In this document: positions 1-13,500 of the stretch, in pieces
Position numbering within the stretch: position 1 is the first letter of the stretch
How the letters are laid out: each line of letters starts with the position of its first letter
Origin: Sipunculus nudus
Taxonomy: Eukaryota; Annelida; Sipuncula; Golfingiida; Sipunculidae
DNA: 64,000 nucleotides
Direction: 5' to 3'
NCBI GenBank assembly: GCA_026874595.1
Contig: CM049313.1
Coordinates: forward strand, 65,726,159-65,790,158
Position numbers and translations under genes: made by a program
Notes under the pieces: generated by a model
Told to the model about the DNA's origin: nothing
Database searches by the model: none
The model's input: the letters and a program-made list of their open reading frames with translations, nothing else

Positions 1-3000
1 AAAACCATGTCTTTGTCAATGCTCTTTACCAATATGAAAGCTATAAATAAGGATAGCTATAATGGCATCATTTTCAAGGTGCCGTAGGCTTTATCCGCAG
101 GTTTCTGGCTTTGCTAAGGTGTAAATTTAAGAAGCAGGCTTCACTCATTTCCTTTTACCCCCGGTTATCTAAAATCGGTTACTGTTTGAATAGTCTGAAC
201 GTAATTTGAGGTTATCCCCCCACCACCTGAGGTTTAAAAGTTAGAATCAATCAATGAAAAATAAAATTGTCGCAAAATATTTATTATATTAGTAATTAAA
301 TTTCTGTAGACTTATAAGCTCCATCAAAGTGCGTGACACATTACATACAAACATGAGATATGCAAAGATTCAGCAGCAGAAATTCCAGGAATATTATGCA
401 AATAATCATAAAGATGAAATGTTTCGAGCCCGTATTCTGAAAACGTAGTGGGTAATCTTGAATCGATTTCGGATGCTCCCCCCCCCCCCCGGGTAATTCG
501 AAGCGGGGATAATCTGAAATTGCTACATCCGGTTGTTTGAATTGCTTATAAATAAAGTGTGATGTATTGAGGCCAATAGCTTTGTTCACATATCCATAAG
601 TAATCCTAATGTTTAATTGCGGCTGTCTGTACGACTGCGTCTGTAATATTCAGTTCCAATTAAAATCATATAAATAACACACAGAGATTAATGGCATATT
701 TAAGGCAGAAAATATGATTAGCGAAATATAATAGGACACCGTAAAGATAAGCAACGAGGATATAACTCATCGGCATTTTAATCTAAAACATATATACTTA
801 CACGTGTGGGTGAAAGCTGTCGCCGAGATTGTAGAAAAACTCCTTTTTCTGTCTTCTGCTCATTAAAATTTATCACCCAAAGCAAGGCATTTGACAAAAC
901 TCATTACTCGTTCAAAATAAAAATATAATGCATTAGTTATATTTAAAAAATAAAACAACTGATGTCTGAAAATCAATGAATGATCTGTTTTCAAATATTT
1001 CATTTAAAAATGGACACTGGGCATTGGAGGTAATACATTACATCAGCCATTACTTATATAATTGTTTTATCTTTATACCTTCCTTGATTCGTGTTTGTTA
1101 TAGGAGTTCTGAACATATATACACAGCTTCTAATGTCTAACTGCTCAGAGAGCTCCTGCTATCCTAAATACAGTCCCATGACAGCCAATTCTCGAACATC
1201 CACCTCCATCATGTACGCAAAGGTCTGTTGCGGTTTTAAGATCAGTAGACCTGCAAAGCCAGAACACCACCGAGAACCTCAAACACTCATAAAAAAGCTT
1301 GTATAAACCCATTCAGTTTCCGTCGCATATGGTTGTCTTTGATAGGCCGTGATGATCTTTCACCGCGAAATTGATCACAATTCATGAAATAGCATCAGAG
1401 CGACCTTGTATAGCAAGGTCAAAATTTTCGAGATGGAATTGCTCACAGCGAGGGATTTTGTTATAGAAGACGCATCATGAAACCTCCCATGATATCATCC
1501 ACCTCATGAACTGACATAGAGAGTGGGTGAAGGATGGGCACGGCGAAAAAAAAGACAATCTTGAATGGCATCGGAAGATATTTTAATGTTATTTTATCTC
1601 CAGGTTTGACTATTTTAAATGATTTGCCCCGACCTGACGGGTTACTTCAAGAACAATGGGGTCACCATTCATGTCAAGCCGGAAATCAAAATATAAGAGT
1701 GAGATCATCTTACACGTTACTTAATACACCTGTGTCTCTGTGACAGTAACAAAAATCGGCTTTATTAAATCGGATTATATAAATATCCCGCGGTACAATG
1801 TATTCTGTTTGAACTGAAAGAGACCGTGGTAAACTTTGTATTGTTAAAAAGAAAAATGATAAGAGGGTGAAGCAGCACCGTCCACATAGTAAAGGTATTC
1901 CTAAAGGGGCGCTCTGTTTGATTAATCATTCCCATAAATTGTTATGTTATTATTAAGAAGACGGGCACCATGGAAGGATACAATAAAAATCCAGCATGAA
2001 AAATTCTTCGTATCATCTTTCTCGGCTTTCATTTCTTTTAAATGTCCCCGGACTCTGCACAAAGTCCAACTTTTTATATGATTTATATAGAGGCATCACT
2101 TAGGCTTGTGACGCTTGCTGCAGAATCAAGAGTCCTTAGTTTATCGACAGAATAAAGAATAAGGATTGACGAGAACTCTGTGAGACCTCCCTACCAATAG
2201 AAACGCTTTTATTTCTTCAACAATGTCAGTGCCATGGGGATGAGAACACTGGGAGAAATGCCCAGGACACAACAAAGGGTTCTAATGGCATGCACATGTC
2301 ACATTAAGTTACCGTTGGTGGTGTTTGGAAAGAGTTTTCTGTGAAAGACCACAAAACATTTCTTTCGTTCAAGAGGAAAAGGCATTCGATGTCACGAAAC
2401 CTCTCGTGGTGTTGTCCTGTTTGAATGAATCCTGAGAGAGACGTATTAATAATGGCGTTTAGATAATTAGAGTATATAACTGCTATAAAAGTATATATAA
2501 ACAGACAAAAATAAATAAATTCACCGAAACATACATCATTTCCCAAAGTTTTCCTGCTATCATTTGTAGAAAAGATCGTTCCTCCGGTTTCTACTCGGAA
2601 GAAACGTGTCTCAAGGCCACCAAACTCTTTCCTCAGATAAACTGCCACTTTAACACTGTTCTTGGTGAGCTTTCATGCCGCATTTACTTGCCCTGATTAG
2701 ACTCTGACCTCACAAAAAATGTCAGAACCGCTCCTGGGCCTGCCATTTTACATACAGAATAAACTCGGATGTCGCAAGTCGCATGTTGAAATGAGACTTC
2801 ATGATACCTCTTCATGAAGTAGCGTGTGCTTTATTTTCTGAATAAATGCTACGGTTCCGGAAGAAGATTTTTTTACGGAAGATTGAAACAAAAATAAAAA
2901 CCTAAGGATAAAGAAAAAAAAAAGAAAAAATATTAAGTATCATTTATGGATTATTCTTTGCATTTTATTTTATTTTTGTTGTATAGAACCAAGCCATTTA

Positions 3001-5320
3001 CAAAAGCACGTTTTGTCTCTTGGTATTCTCTCTCTTTCGCGCGCGCGCCTATTCTGCTCACAGACTGCCAATTCATATCAGTCAGCAACATCTTTGTTTT
3101 GGAAATATCACGATTTATATTTCCTGCATTAAATCTCCGACAGTCTAATATCCCACTGTGTCTTGGAATACGCTAAATTGCGGCCCTTAAACGAGACTAT
3201 TTTATACCCAATTTCTAATAACCTTGGCACTTGACCTAAATTCTGGAATTAATCAAACATTCAACAAAGCCGATAAAAGCTAAAAATACCGAATAGGAAT
3301 AGTAATGATCCACCTAATTAAACACTCGCGAGAATATTGACATTCTTTTTTTATGTTGTGTAAGCTATTGTCGATAGGGAAAATAAATGGGCCCTCCCAG
3401 GTCGGCGTTGTGCATGCGACTGGACATTATAGAGGCCAAGATCCAAGATACGCGATTATTATTATAGGTTTCAGGGTTGTCTTCTCTTATTGCGACTTCA
3501 CGTGTGATCTTTCTCGCTTTTCTTTCCTTGCCGGAAGTTGAGAAACTCGGGCGCAAGTGTACTCGTGACCATGTTTTTGTATGAATTTTCTGTATATCAA
3601 TTGCCTGATTCACAGAGTTTCTAAACATTTCAATGTTTCAATGCGTTTTATCGCGTTTTCTGGACCTGTGCTTTTACGAAATATTCCTAATTATATTTAC
3701 ACATCGCGTCCCTGTCCCCGCTGTCACCCGTTTACTGCGTTCTCAAGCGTTTGGTTGCGGATTTATGCGTTGGCACGCGCTCCGTAAGGTGTTTTGAGGC
3801 AATTACACAATGCGAGCAAAAAAAAAATAAATAAATAATAATAATAAATGAGGCAAAAGGCGAGGAACAACTCTGAAGTGTGGGAACCTCTTTATTTTCT
3901 ACGCACTTAGTGGATTAGTGTTTGTATGATGTCGCAAATTGTCAATGGCGGCAAGGGAATTTAGAATAGGGGGGACTCGACACCTCAACATAGGTATAAA
4001 TAATGGCGTCGTAGTTATAGTTGACCTTATATAGGCCTAAACAACTATAGCATGTAAAAGTTTAGGGAATAAAAAGGTACCGGATGCAAAATCAAGCGCT
4101 GTTTTCTTGGTATTAAGCTTGTAATATTCTATTTCCGTGAATTTTTGGTCGAAATGTTAGGTAGTGAAATAAAGCCAAGATTCCTAGAGTGTGCTTATTT
4201 AATGTGGAGATTTTTGCTCTCAGTAATAATTTTGCTCACAATAAAACATAACGATAACTATGGTACAAAACCATGTTACTGGCGGGCATGGGTTGTAATA
4301 TATTTATTTGTTTTATAGACAACTCTGTATTCCTGAACGTTATAACATGAGCTCTTCGGAAATGGGCCAGTGAAGATTTGATTAGTTGTTAGTGTAGGTC
4401 CGGCTCATGATCTGGATCCAGGAAAGACTTTCAGGAATATTCACAACATTGACATTATATATGCCCGAGTGAGCCTTTGAATATTGGCCAATAAGGGAAA
4501 GAAAAGACGGTACCCCAACCTTAAAAACCGCCCACATGGCGGGGTCCTGCACATCTGGGAATGCATATAATTCTGTTTCAGAGATGTGTTTATATAAAGA
4601 ATAGAAAACGTCAGTCCATATAAGTACATTTAACTAACTTATTCCCAGGAATGGTTAAGTAATGAAGTTTGCATATTCTTTTGAAATGAAACAGGTGATT
4701 GCGTATTCCATCTCTCCTGTGACCAGAGGGGCAAGCCCTGGGATGCTAATAAACGGAAATTACATGTATTGATTTGAACCCAGGAGAGGCCGTGTAACCG
4801 GATCTCAAAAGACGTCATATTCACATAAGATTCAATAGTGACCCTTGCAGGAGAAAGGGCATTTGCTCGGGGGGTTAAGACGTGTCGCGGTTTGCCAGAC
4901 AATGTGTCAAATGCGGGTTTTCCTCATCACAATGAGCCGAGGCAGACGCCGACCAGACATTACCAGCAGGGGCTTCTCTCTTCGGCACAGCTGGGTGTCA
5001 GATTCATCCGCCGTTAAGACGCCGTATCTGGACGACGTATGTCCTCTTAAAGGTCAATGCTAAACTAACAGCAAGTTCTCCGGGGTTCATATTGTAATCT
5101 GGACGTCCCATCATTTGCTGTTTTCATTGGGACACAATTAATGGTTCCGTTTACATATACCGACTGACTAGTTGTTATTGTATATTTTTATATACAGGGA
5201 AATACAAAATTTTGACATTTGATGTGACAAGAACAGAGACATGACCTTTTATATAAAGTTAGGGACTGTATTTCGAGGTCAGGATACAAGAAACAAAGCT
5301 TTGAGTCGTACCAAGTCAGA
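1..5320. other. Gene-free AT-rich intergenic DNA
   Basis: I see no convincing gene on either strand. The open frames here are short (at most 114 codons), overlap one another and carry no recognisable domain. Low-complexity spots are a 13-base C tract at 478-490, a short GC alternation near 3041-3047, and an A-rich AAAT/AAT run near 3820-3848. Confidence 0.6.
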
Positions 5321-5457
5321 AGCGAATCCAGGGGGGTCCGGACACCCCCCCCCCCCTTCCTTTTTTTCAGCCGACAGGTTTTGCGGCCTGGAAATCATTT
5401 TTCCGGATCTGGAGACCTTTTAAGGCTTTGTCATTAGTCCTCCTGGGTTTAACCCGC
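5321..5457. repeat. Fragment of a G/C-tract repeat family
   Basis: The segment begins GCGAATCCAGGGGGG, holds a C12 tract (5345-5356), then GCGGCCTGGA, and ends with CATTAGTCCTCCTGGGTT. The same landmarks recur at 15278-15506, at 54541-54700, and in reverse orientation at 20716-20935, so this is a dispersed family rather than a chance tract. No coding capacity. Boundaries are approximate. Confidence 0.55.
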
Positions 5458-7393
5458 CATTCCTAATTTACCTCTATAAACTCATATTTCAAAGACTACT
5501 TTCATACACGCAAAAAAAAAAACAACGAATACATACGCGTAACTACTGCATTCAGCCCTACAGGTTTAGAGGTTTCCATTTTTGAAACTGCCATTGGGAC
5601 CATTTACCAGCAAAACGAAATACATGTCTATATGGGCATTGAGTTGATTGGATTTCTTGGCTGAATTTGTCTCGAAGATATTTCTGTGATCACTGCATAA
5701 AACCAAGGAATGTTAAACGGACTACATCGAAGAATTTTTGATGGCTTTGTCTCTAAAAAACTTTACTGAGGTTTGTTCGAGGGTGATTGAAAGTCTTCGA
5801 ATAGGCATGTGATGTTTTTTAATACGAAAAGATGAAACATATGTTTATTTTGTGTTTTTTCTTTGAAACACGCTTATAGTTTGCTTATTATGGGTTAATT
5901 CTTGAAATCTCTATTGATACTTCTCGCATCATGTCCACGTTTTAGTAATAAAAAATAATAATATATAATGATAACGGTGATTTTTTAATAACTCCAGGTG
6001 GCACAAACCCATAGGTTCTGGGGTAGATTGAAACCTTTAGCAATAAAGACATTGGAATTTGAAGGAGATGGTTCCCGGTTGGACTCCAATTAAAGCCAAA
6101 GATGCAAACTCGTAGAACCGCGATAGATTATGAGGATATGACCTTTAGCTTGTTCTTAGCTTAAAACATATATAAAAAACTTAAATGACTTCCCTTATCC
6201 GCATTCAACTGACAGTGTCACCTACAGTCCAGGGACCTATCCTTAAGTGGAAATTTAACGGTAAGACCAGCGTCAGTGTTTTATTAAACACAGTGGAAGG
6301 CTGTATGCGTTCCCATCAAGAGCAAAGAAATGCAACATGTTCGGAGCGGTGAGGGGATTCCCAGGTTCTGGGAGTTAATTAAAAAAAAAATGTGTTATTC
6401 TAAATACAGAAATGTAAATTCATTCCATATTCAATTTTACAAAGGGTAGACTTCATAGATTTCTTATGAATAAACATTGTAAACAATAATTAAATTAGGT
6501 CTTATATGACCTGGTATTTGTCACCATGGAATATATGTGTAAAGGTAAAATAACAAATCACAATTCTTTTTTTTTCTTTAGTCTCACGTGGTATTATTTT
6601 AAAATTAACCTCACAAAAACGAATACACATATATTGTAGATAAAAAATCACTCATGCATGCAAATAATCCATTTATTTCACAAATGCACTATAACGGGAC
6701 GAGTGATCAAAAATGATCGTTTGTTTACGTTACAAGTATATATTGATTCACGTCACGCCATGCAGATATTAAGACGCCAGAGTTTACTGCACGGACAGCG
6801 TTGACTTATAGCAACTCCTAGGGAAATCCAAGACGTAAATTCCATAGTGACGTCTGAAATCATGGTTTATGGTGACCTATCCGCCAGTGTATGGCGTCGC
6901 GCCAGTTTAGCGCTAGCTAAGACCGCCGTTACAGTGAGCGTTTAGAGAGAAGAGTGACGTAACACGAACGATAATCATCGGAAGTTGACAGGCGACGACC
7001 TCGTGAAACAACCAGGGCACATTAACGGGTTACTTGATCTATCGCAGATTTTACTACCCGCTATTCACGATCATGTTAAACGGTAAAACATCCAACCACA
7101 ATACAATTTGGAAATGGCGCTATATTAAGCCCGTTAAAATGTCTTGCCACTCAAGCCCCTTATAGACAACGATTTACAGAATCACATACAAAAACAACCG
7201 TAACGCTTCACAGAAAAATAGAAACTCTCACTATTGAGTAAATGGGTTATTATACTCGCAGACCAGTGGCAGAATGACGTAAGATGCTTTAAAGCCATTT
7301 TTAATCCGGCTTCGTCGAGACGAAAAAAACGAAGTCTTCGACTGCAGGTGAAACCCTGGAGATCAGTAAGCTTAACACGCACCCAGTTGGCCA
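5458..7393. other. Intergenic; 3' flank of the GPCR gene
   Basis: No coding signal on either strand. For the minus-strand GPCR this is downstream sequence: a minus-strand AATAAA (TTTATT at 6672-6677) could be a polyadenylation signal about 700 bases past the stop. Two TGACGT motifs lie near 6848 and 6954; their role is unknown. Confidence 0.5.
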
Positions 7394-8518
7394 TCAAATA
7401 TTGGACTCCAATGTGCTGAAGCGAACGCTGTCCTTGAAGTTCCGGCGCCTTGGCTCGGCAACGCAACATGGGAATATACGGTGAAATAACCGTCTGTAGC
7501 CCTCTCGAATTTCCCTCATTCGGATTCCGTAAATAATGGGATCCGTTAGAAATGTTAACATGGGCATAAAGTCGAACAGATAGAACTTCATATCAATCAG
7601 GATCTGTGGAGTTGTGTTGAAGTCCAGATGAGCGGAAATGAAGTGAAACACAAAGTACGGCAGCCAGAACATGACGAGGGTCCCGGAGAGGAGGAGGGTG
7701 GTTATGAACGCTTTATAGTTCTTCTCCGCGTCTGTCTCGCTTCTCCTCACGCTCCGACCGTTTACTAAGCTCACGCACCGCATGGAACTTCCGCCCGATA
7801 GTTTCGGAGTGCGGCGACGATAGAGTACGATTTCACGGTAAATTCGAGCGTATAGACACACGACGAACACGATCATGGCGGCCAAAAAGTAAGAACACAC
7901 CTCAATGGTTTTGTTACTGACCACGCTCGTATACATCACGCAGCCCCCTGACTGCACTTTGACCACCATTGTGATGGCCGGCAAGACGGCTAAGAATAGC
8001 GACACCGCCCAAGTCAGACACACGCAAATTGATACCCTCCTTTTGGTGACTTTAGTGGTGGAAAAGAAAGGTTGGCAGATTGCAAGGTATTGGTTAACAC
8101 CCAGCATGAAAAGCGCTAGCGTGCTGCAGCATAGCGATAAAATGAACGGTGCAAGAACTACCATCAGCACAAATAAACAGTCCAACATGGTGCGTTTCTT
8201 GAAAAGCGGGAATAAAGCAGGACTGTTGTAATACATCCATAATAAAGCTGAGCCGCATATGTCACACGACGCCAAGTTCAGAAGCAGGGTATGGTAGACG
8301 CTCCGGCGTCCCCTGATGTTGGCGATAGCGGCGAGAGAGAGCACGTTAAAGAAGCAACATGATGCTGCTAATATTGAGTACGGGGCTAACCGAAGTCCGA
8401 ACCCCTGTTGTATGGCGGCTTGGTCGCTGGCGTTCATGGCCACTGTCACGTTGGGCACACTCTCGTTAGAATCGTCGACCAACCGTCCACCGGAGTGGAC
8501 GTAGTGTAAAGAAGACAT
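7394..8518 (-). CDS. Orphan class A (rhodopsin-like) G protein-coupled receptor, MECO-like
   Basis: A 374-residue seven-transmembrane receptor predicted at the plasma membrane; the ligand is unknown. The N-terminus has three N-glycosylation sequons (N18, N23, N29). Landmarks: N58 in TM1, LASCD with D86 in TM2, W170 in TM4, FWLP (284-287) in place of CWxP in TM6, DPIIY (326-330) in place of NPxxY in TM7, then an amphipathic helix 8 and a C351-C352 pair suited to palmitoylation. The usual DRY at the end of TM3 reads N142-Q143-Y144. TM5 lacks the canonical proline and TM3 lacks a cysteine at the canonical place. DPxxY plus these absences is known from melanocortin, lysophospholipid and cannabinoid receptors (the MECO group), so I place it near there by inference. 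I chose the ATG at 8518 (AAG before it, A at -3) because further upstream the frame has only GTG codons and then a TAG. The coding part has no intron. Confidence 0.85.
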   Translation of the reverse strand: MSSLHYVHSGGRLVDDSNESVPNVTVAMNASDQAAIQQGFGLRLAPYSILAASCCFFNVLSLAAIANIRGRRSVYHTLLLNLASCDICGSALLWMYYNSPALFPLFKKRTMLDCLFVLMVVLAPFILSLCCSTLALFMLGVNQYLAICQPFFSTTKVTKRRVSICVCLTWAVSLFLAVLPAITMVVKVQSGGCVMYTSVVSNKTIEVCSYFLAAMIVFVVCLYARIYREIVLYRRRTPKLSGGSSMRCVSLVNGRSVRRSETDAEKNYKAFITTLLLSGTLVMFWLPYFVFHFISAHLDFNTTPQILIDMKFYLFDFMPMLTFLTDPIIYGIRMREIREGYRRLFHRIFPCCVAEPRRRNFKDSVRFSTLESNI

Positions 8519-8592
8519 CTTGAAGAAGTCTGCAGGTGGCGCCAGTGACACTCTCAGATAATGCACCACCACCCGCTACTGCGGTCGGGAAA

Positions 8593-8594
8593 CT
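8593..8594 (-). other. Probable splice acceptor upstream of the GPCR start
   Basis: On the minus strand the sequence TATTTCAG follows a T-rich stretch and precedes TTTCCCGACCGCAG, about 75 bases before the ATG. This fits a 3' splice site joining a distant 5' untranslated exon to the coding exon. An in-frame TAG between it and the ATG supports translation starting at 8518. Inferred from consensus only. Confidence 0.4.
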
Positions 8595-8678
8595 GAAATA
8601 CATAAATTAAAGTTTTGGTTATAATGTAAATTTAAATTGAGATGAACATTTAATTAAGTGTATAATTTGCATACAGGG

Positions 8679-8680
<2 letters not shown>

Positions 8681-8732
<52 letters not shown>
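8681..8732. repeat. AT dinucleotide microsatellite
   Basis: An uninterrupted AT repeat of about 26 units, directly upstream of the GPCR gene and probably in its 5' intron or promoter region. Confidence 0.95.
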
Positions 8733-8734
<2 letters not shown>

Positions 8735-10479
8735 GTGACAGGATTGTAATACGTCTAGGGTATATTGTATGTGTGTGTGTGTTTATTTTTGTATTGTATC
8801 CAAATCTTGGCACACTACTCAAACAAAATGTGTACTGTACTTGAAATGTATTAGTATAAAGAGTTAAAAACTTCTCCTTCAGCATGACTGATGACAAATA
8901 AAATATTGAATATAAAATCCACACTTTCAATGTAAAAACCACTTATTTTGCAATTTTGTTATTTTTACGGAAAACTCTGTGCAGAGGTTACATCAGAATC
9001 CATTAAGTCTGATTTGATATTAATATCATTTATAACATGAGTCAAAACTGATAAAAATAGTAATAAGCAACTATAGTTCAATTTAACCACTTAGTGCGAA
9101 ATAAAAAAAGTTCTCATTACCACAGTGCTGAAAATGTTATTTTTAAATGTATACATGTAATATCCCTCGTCCGGGATAAAAAGGATTGCCCGATCTCTCA
9201 AAAGAGTTAATCCTTTAAATCAATAATTTAAAATTTAAACGGGCCAAATCACCTATCTGACCTTTATAAACTAAAGGTAATCCTTTGGAGCTTTTATAAA
9301 AATAGACCAGAAAACGTTGATATCACAGCATAAAGGCTTGTTGTTTTGTATATATCAACGTGTTTATTACATGTGGGGGTCCGCCAAAATATTCAAAACA
9401 TATTCAACAAGGGCATATGACAGCAAGTCATAGAAGCCAGAGCTTTGCAACAAGTGACTTCTCTACCCCCGCATATATGCAAAATACCACCTTAGGTTAA
9501 ATGTTTTTCCCCTTTTGTCAACATTGCTGTGTTAACAAACATGTTGATAAATAAATTCATAAATCATTCACGAAAGCTGAAAAAATAAAATCGTTTCACA
9601 ATTACCTTCAAATCATTAATAAATACACACTGGGAGGCCAGAAATCACATAAATTCTTTTTCAAAAGGTAGTCGAATGGGCACCTTAAATGGACTTTTCC
9701 TTAAAATTTATCCTAGTCCTAAAATAATTATAAAAATCTGTTTTAGCTTTCTGAGAAAAGTTGATATAGAACAGACAAACCATCCACTCAAGTAACTAAT
9801 CAAGAGATTGCCAATATCCTTGTCGACTTGCGAAGTATTATAATCTGAGCTGTTTTGGCCGTTGTACACTCTGATGCTTGGTAAAATTGAACAATTCAAC
9901 TCGCACACTCTGACCTCACTTCTGACCTCAGACATAATAGGAAGGAATTCTGCTGCTGAGAGCGGGACGTGCTGACGTTTAAGAGTGCCTTAATTGCGAC
10001 AGCAGACATGCTGGGTGAATAACGCAGATATCAGAGCTGGCAGGATCAATAGTCAGAACAGTCCATGATGTGATCTGTCAATATCAACCCGTTCTGCCTG
10101 GGAACACGGACTGACGGCTGGTCTTCGGGCTGACAGTGCCCTATCGGTGACTGTATACTTAAAGTGCACGCCTGTCAGCACCCCACCAGACCAACGCCTC
10201 TGTCTGTTGTTTACTGAGCTGTTCTAGCTTACGAAATGTATCCCTCAAACAATAAACATATGATGTTATTAACGTATAATATTTATATATGTAGACCAAG
10301 CAGTCTTTGTACTTGGTACTTAGCATAGGTTACATGGATAAACACACGCATGAACTCTCAAGTCTGTCTGTGTGTGTGAATGTTAAATCTGCCATGTGCT
10401 GATAAAGCAGGTTGCGTATCTGAAAAAAGAAAATCCAGTTTCAATGTTTAAAGTTATATAAATATATAGGTATATACAT

Positions 10480-10512
<33 letters not shown>

Positions 10513-13500
10513 TTGTGTGTATATATGTGTGTGGTAACATAATTATATTAAGTACTGCTTTCTCAACATGTGTTCTTGTAGATACATTTAAGGAATGAGA
10601 GAGAGAGAGGGAGAGAGAGAAAAGAGAGAGCGAGAAAAAAGAGAGATAGAGAAAGGAAGATCGGTATAAACAAATGTCTTCAAGGAAAGTCTGTCTTTCC
10701 CATATAATTAAATATAGTGGCCCTACACATTTAAATCTCACCCAACCACAGTAAAACCATCATTACTACCTGTTCACATCGCTCTAACAGTTTTATTGAA
10801 TGTGTGCCAACTTCAGCAACGCATACCGACACATCCAATTACACGCATAAAAACATACGATATTATTCAACCTGTGGGGCAAGCATGGTCCGTTATCCAG
10901 CAAAATCAAATATTTGTGCACATACGTTATAGGGCACACATTAGTTTACAACATAATCTACATAGCCCAGTTTAATGATTTGTTAAACACTATTAGAAGG
11001 ATCAATATATTAGTCAATAAGTACTCTTATATTTGCTCATGCATGGCTGTTAAGCAGTAAAGTACAATTGTTCCACGTTAGATCGCCAGGAAACACTTCG
11101 GAAATTCGCCTGAAATCGTTTGGCTTGGTATATATGCAAGGCACTTGTAGAGTAGGGTATGCGGATTAAGACAAATAGACACATACTCAATTTTGCTTGG
11201 TACAATGAAAAAAAATGAACGTGTAAGAACTAAACGTTTTATGTTACACCTAACGGAAAGCATATATACATGCAAGTTGTTTGCCCGAATTATGGCACGG
11301 ATCTATAATTCAGTTTACTGTTGCTCAAGTCGTTGTATTCATAAATATACATGATGACCTGCACAAGTATATAAGACTTGGAAAGCAAGCATCTGTCCCT
11401 TCCCAGCAAGCATGTGCCGTTATGTAATTATAATTATTAATGGTAAAGGAAGTGTCATGCTGTTCTCATCTATGTACCAGGAACAAAACGTGATTTATCC
11501 TAAATCTTTTAAAATTAGGTAAATTCTTTCAAAACTTCTCAAATACTCAAAATGTCATCCGAAATTTGGCCAAGAATTATCGGGGACTTTAAACCAACTG
11601 TAAATAACTGAGATCATGATGTACAGCACCCGTCATCATCACAAAGTCAAGAAAAACCCACCCACTTGTAGATGTATCCGGGCCATGAAACCAGTAATAT
11701 GAAAATTGTACCGATTAGTCTATTTTGGACCGACGTTCCGCTAACAGTTTAGTGTGACAGGGATATGTATGTGATCATAAGTCACATTATTTTCTTTAAA
11801 CCATTCTACTTATCACACCATTAAGTTGCAATAAACTGAAACAATGACGACAAGCCTCTCTTCGTTTCTTATGCCCTTAAAAAGGCAGAGGATCCCATAA
11901 AACAATCATGTGACGAAAATGTACCGTGACCAGTTTGTGTTTATAATCTGTATGCGATAAAATAACCAAGGTAAGAAGCTAACAAGCAGACGCCAGAAAC
12001 TTAAGCGTGCTGGGGGAGCTGCTGGACCACAAGAATTATTTTTGTCAGACGACCGCCGCTCACCCTCTTCAAACACACTATTTAGGGCTATGGATAGTCG
12101 GACAGAAAAAATAAAAACACATACCGAGACATCTAAACTGGCATATGCAGAGATGCAATGGGCAATGGGGGGGGGGGGGGGGGTGTTCTACATATTTTCT
12201 GCATTAATACCATCTGAATGTCCATGACCTTAACCCTAACCGCTTTTTTTTGTATTTTTTACGCTCATTTTTTTCCATAGCGTACCAAATACCGTGGGAG
12301 GTAAGTACTACTACAACGAATATCTATACAATATTAAGACGATATAAAGGCAATTAACGTAGATTCACTGTAGAGGTTACGCTCATATATGTTTTATCAT
12401 GTTTATTCTTGGGTTAATGGCTTATTTTACCGTGTGGCTTTCGTTTTCTCTCTGATGAGACTCCAACCTTAAATAGCAATATCATTCGATATAAGGTTCT
12501 AAAGTTGTGATCTCGAGTCGTAGCCATTTTCTTTCTTAGCCATTATTTGTCTAAAATCAAATCTGAAAAAATAACTTAAAGAATTTCAAGGGTGAAATAT
12601 GTTAAGGAATAATTTATACGCTTATTTTTTCATGGCAGATTCGTGGTTAATTTCTCGGGCTTATCTCGTTCCGGACCAAGGAGTTTGCCTAGGTACGCCT
12701 ATGTACTTTTGGTCAGGTGCGTCAAGACAGGGGCGATGCGGGTATATATCCCAACATTTTTAAGCTATTGGGGGGATTGTTAATGTAATCATGATTAATG
12801 ATTAGAATTTTAGACTTGGTTCCATTTTTGAGTCTATCATTAATATTATATATCTTAACCTGTTTTAGATTCAATCTAGACTGGAAACATTATATACCAT
12901 ATAGTTTAATTCTTATTCTTAAAGTTTACACATTTGAAATATATATACATATACAATACATAAATATATATATGTGTGTGTACGGTTGTCCCAGCTATGA
13001 TTATCCACCCCCCCCCCCCGGTCCCTCCACATGCCTGCGAGTCACCTGCGAGTCAAGAAATGAATTCTTGTCTTACTCGTATTGGGAGAAACCTGCATTC
13101 AAATTAGAATGTCAATAAATATTTGGTTCCTTTTTCGGCATATTTAAACGAACTAGCAAGAATGACAAAAAGGAGCTGGTCTATATATCATATGGTAATA
13201 TTTGTCCACGTACATTTTAAAGTTAACAGCTTTATTTCTTCATTTCGGACCAAACGGCGATGTCTTTCAAACATTTGTGAGCTAGACGTGTATAAATCAC
13301 AGTTTTGGTCACGGAAGGAAAATTGGCTCTGTATTTTACTGAGTGTAGTCTAGCCAATAAATCTGATATTTCGATATTTGTTTTGTCAGAAAAGGCTTAT
13401 AAATACTTCAGTTACACCTTTATTTAATGTGACTGTTTCGTTTTGTACTAAAAAGAGTAGACCTTTTAAGAGTTTAAAAGCAAAACTTGGGACCATATAT

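Noticed and set aside
8619-8942. 107-codon minus-strand frame upstream of the GPCR
   Set aside because: It includes translation of the AT microsatellite as alternating Ile-Tyr; no coding evidence.
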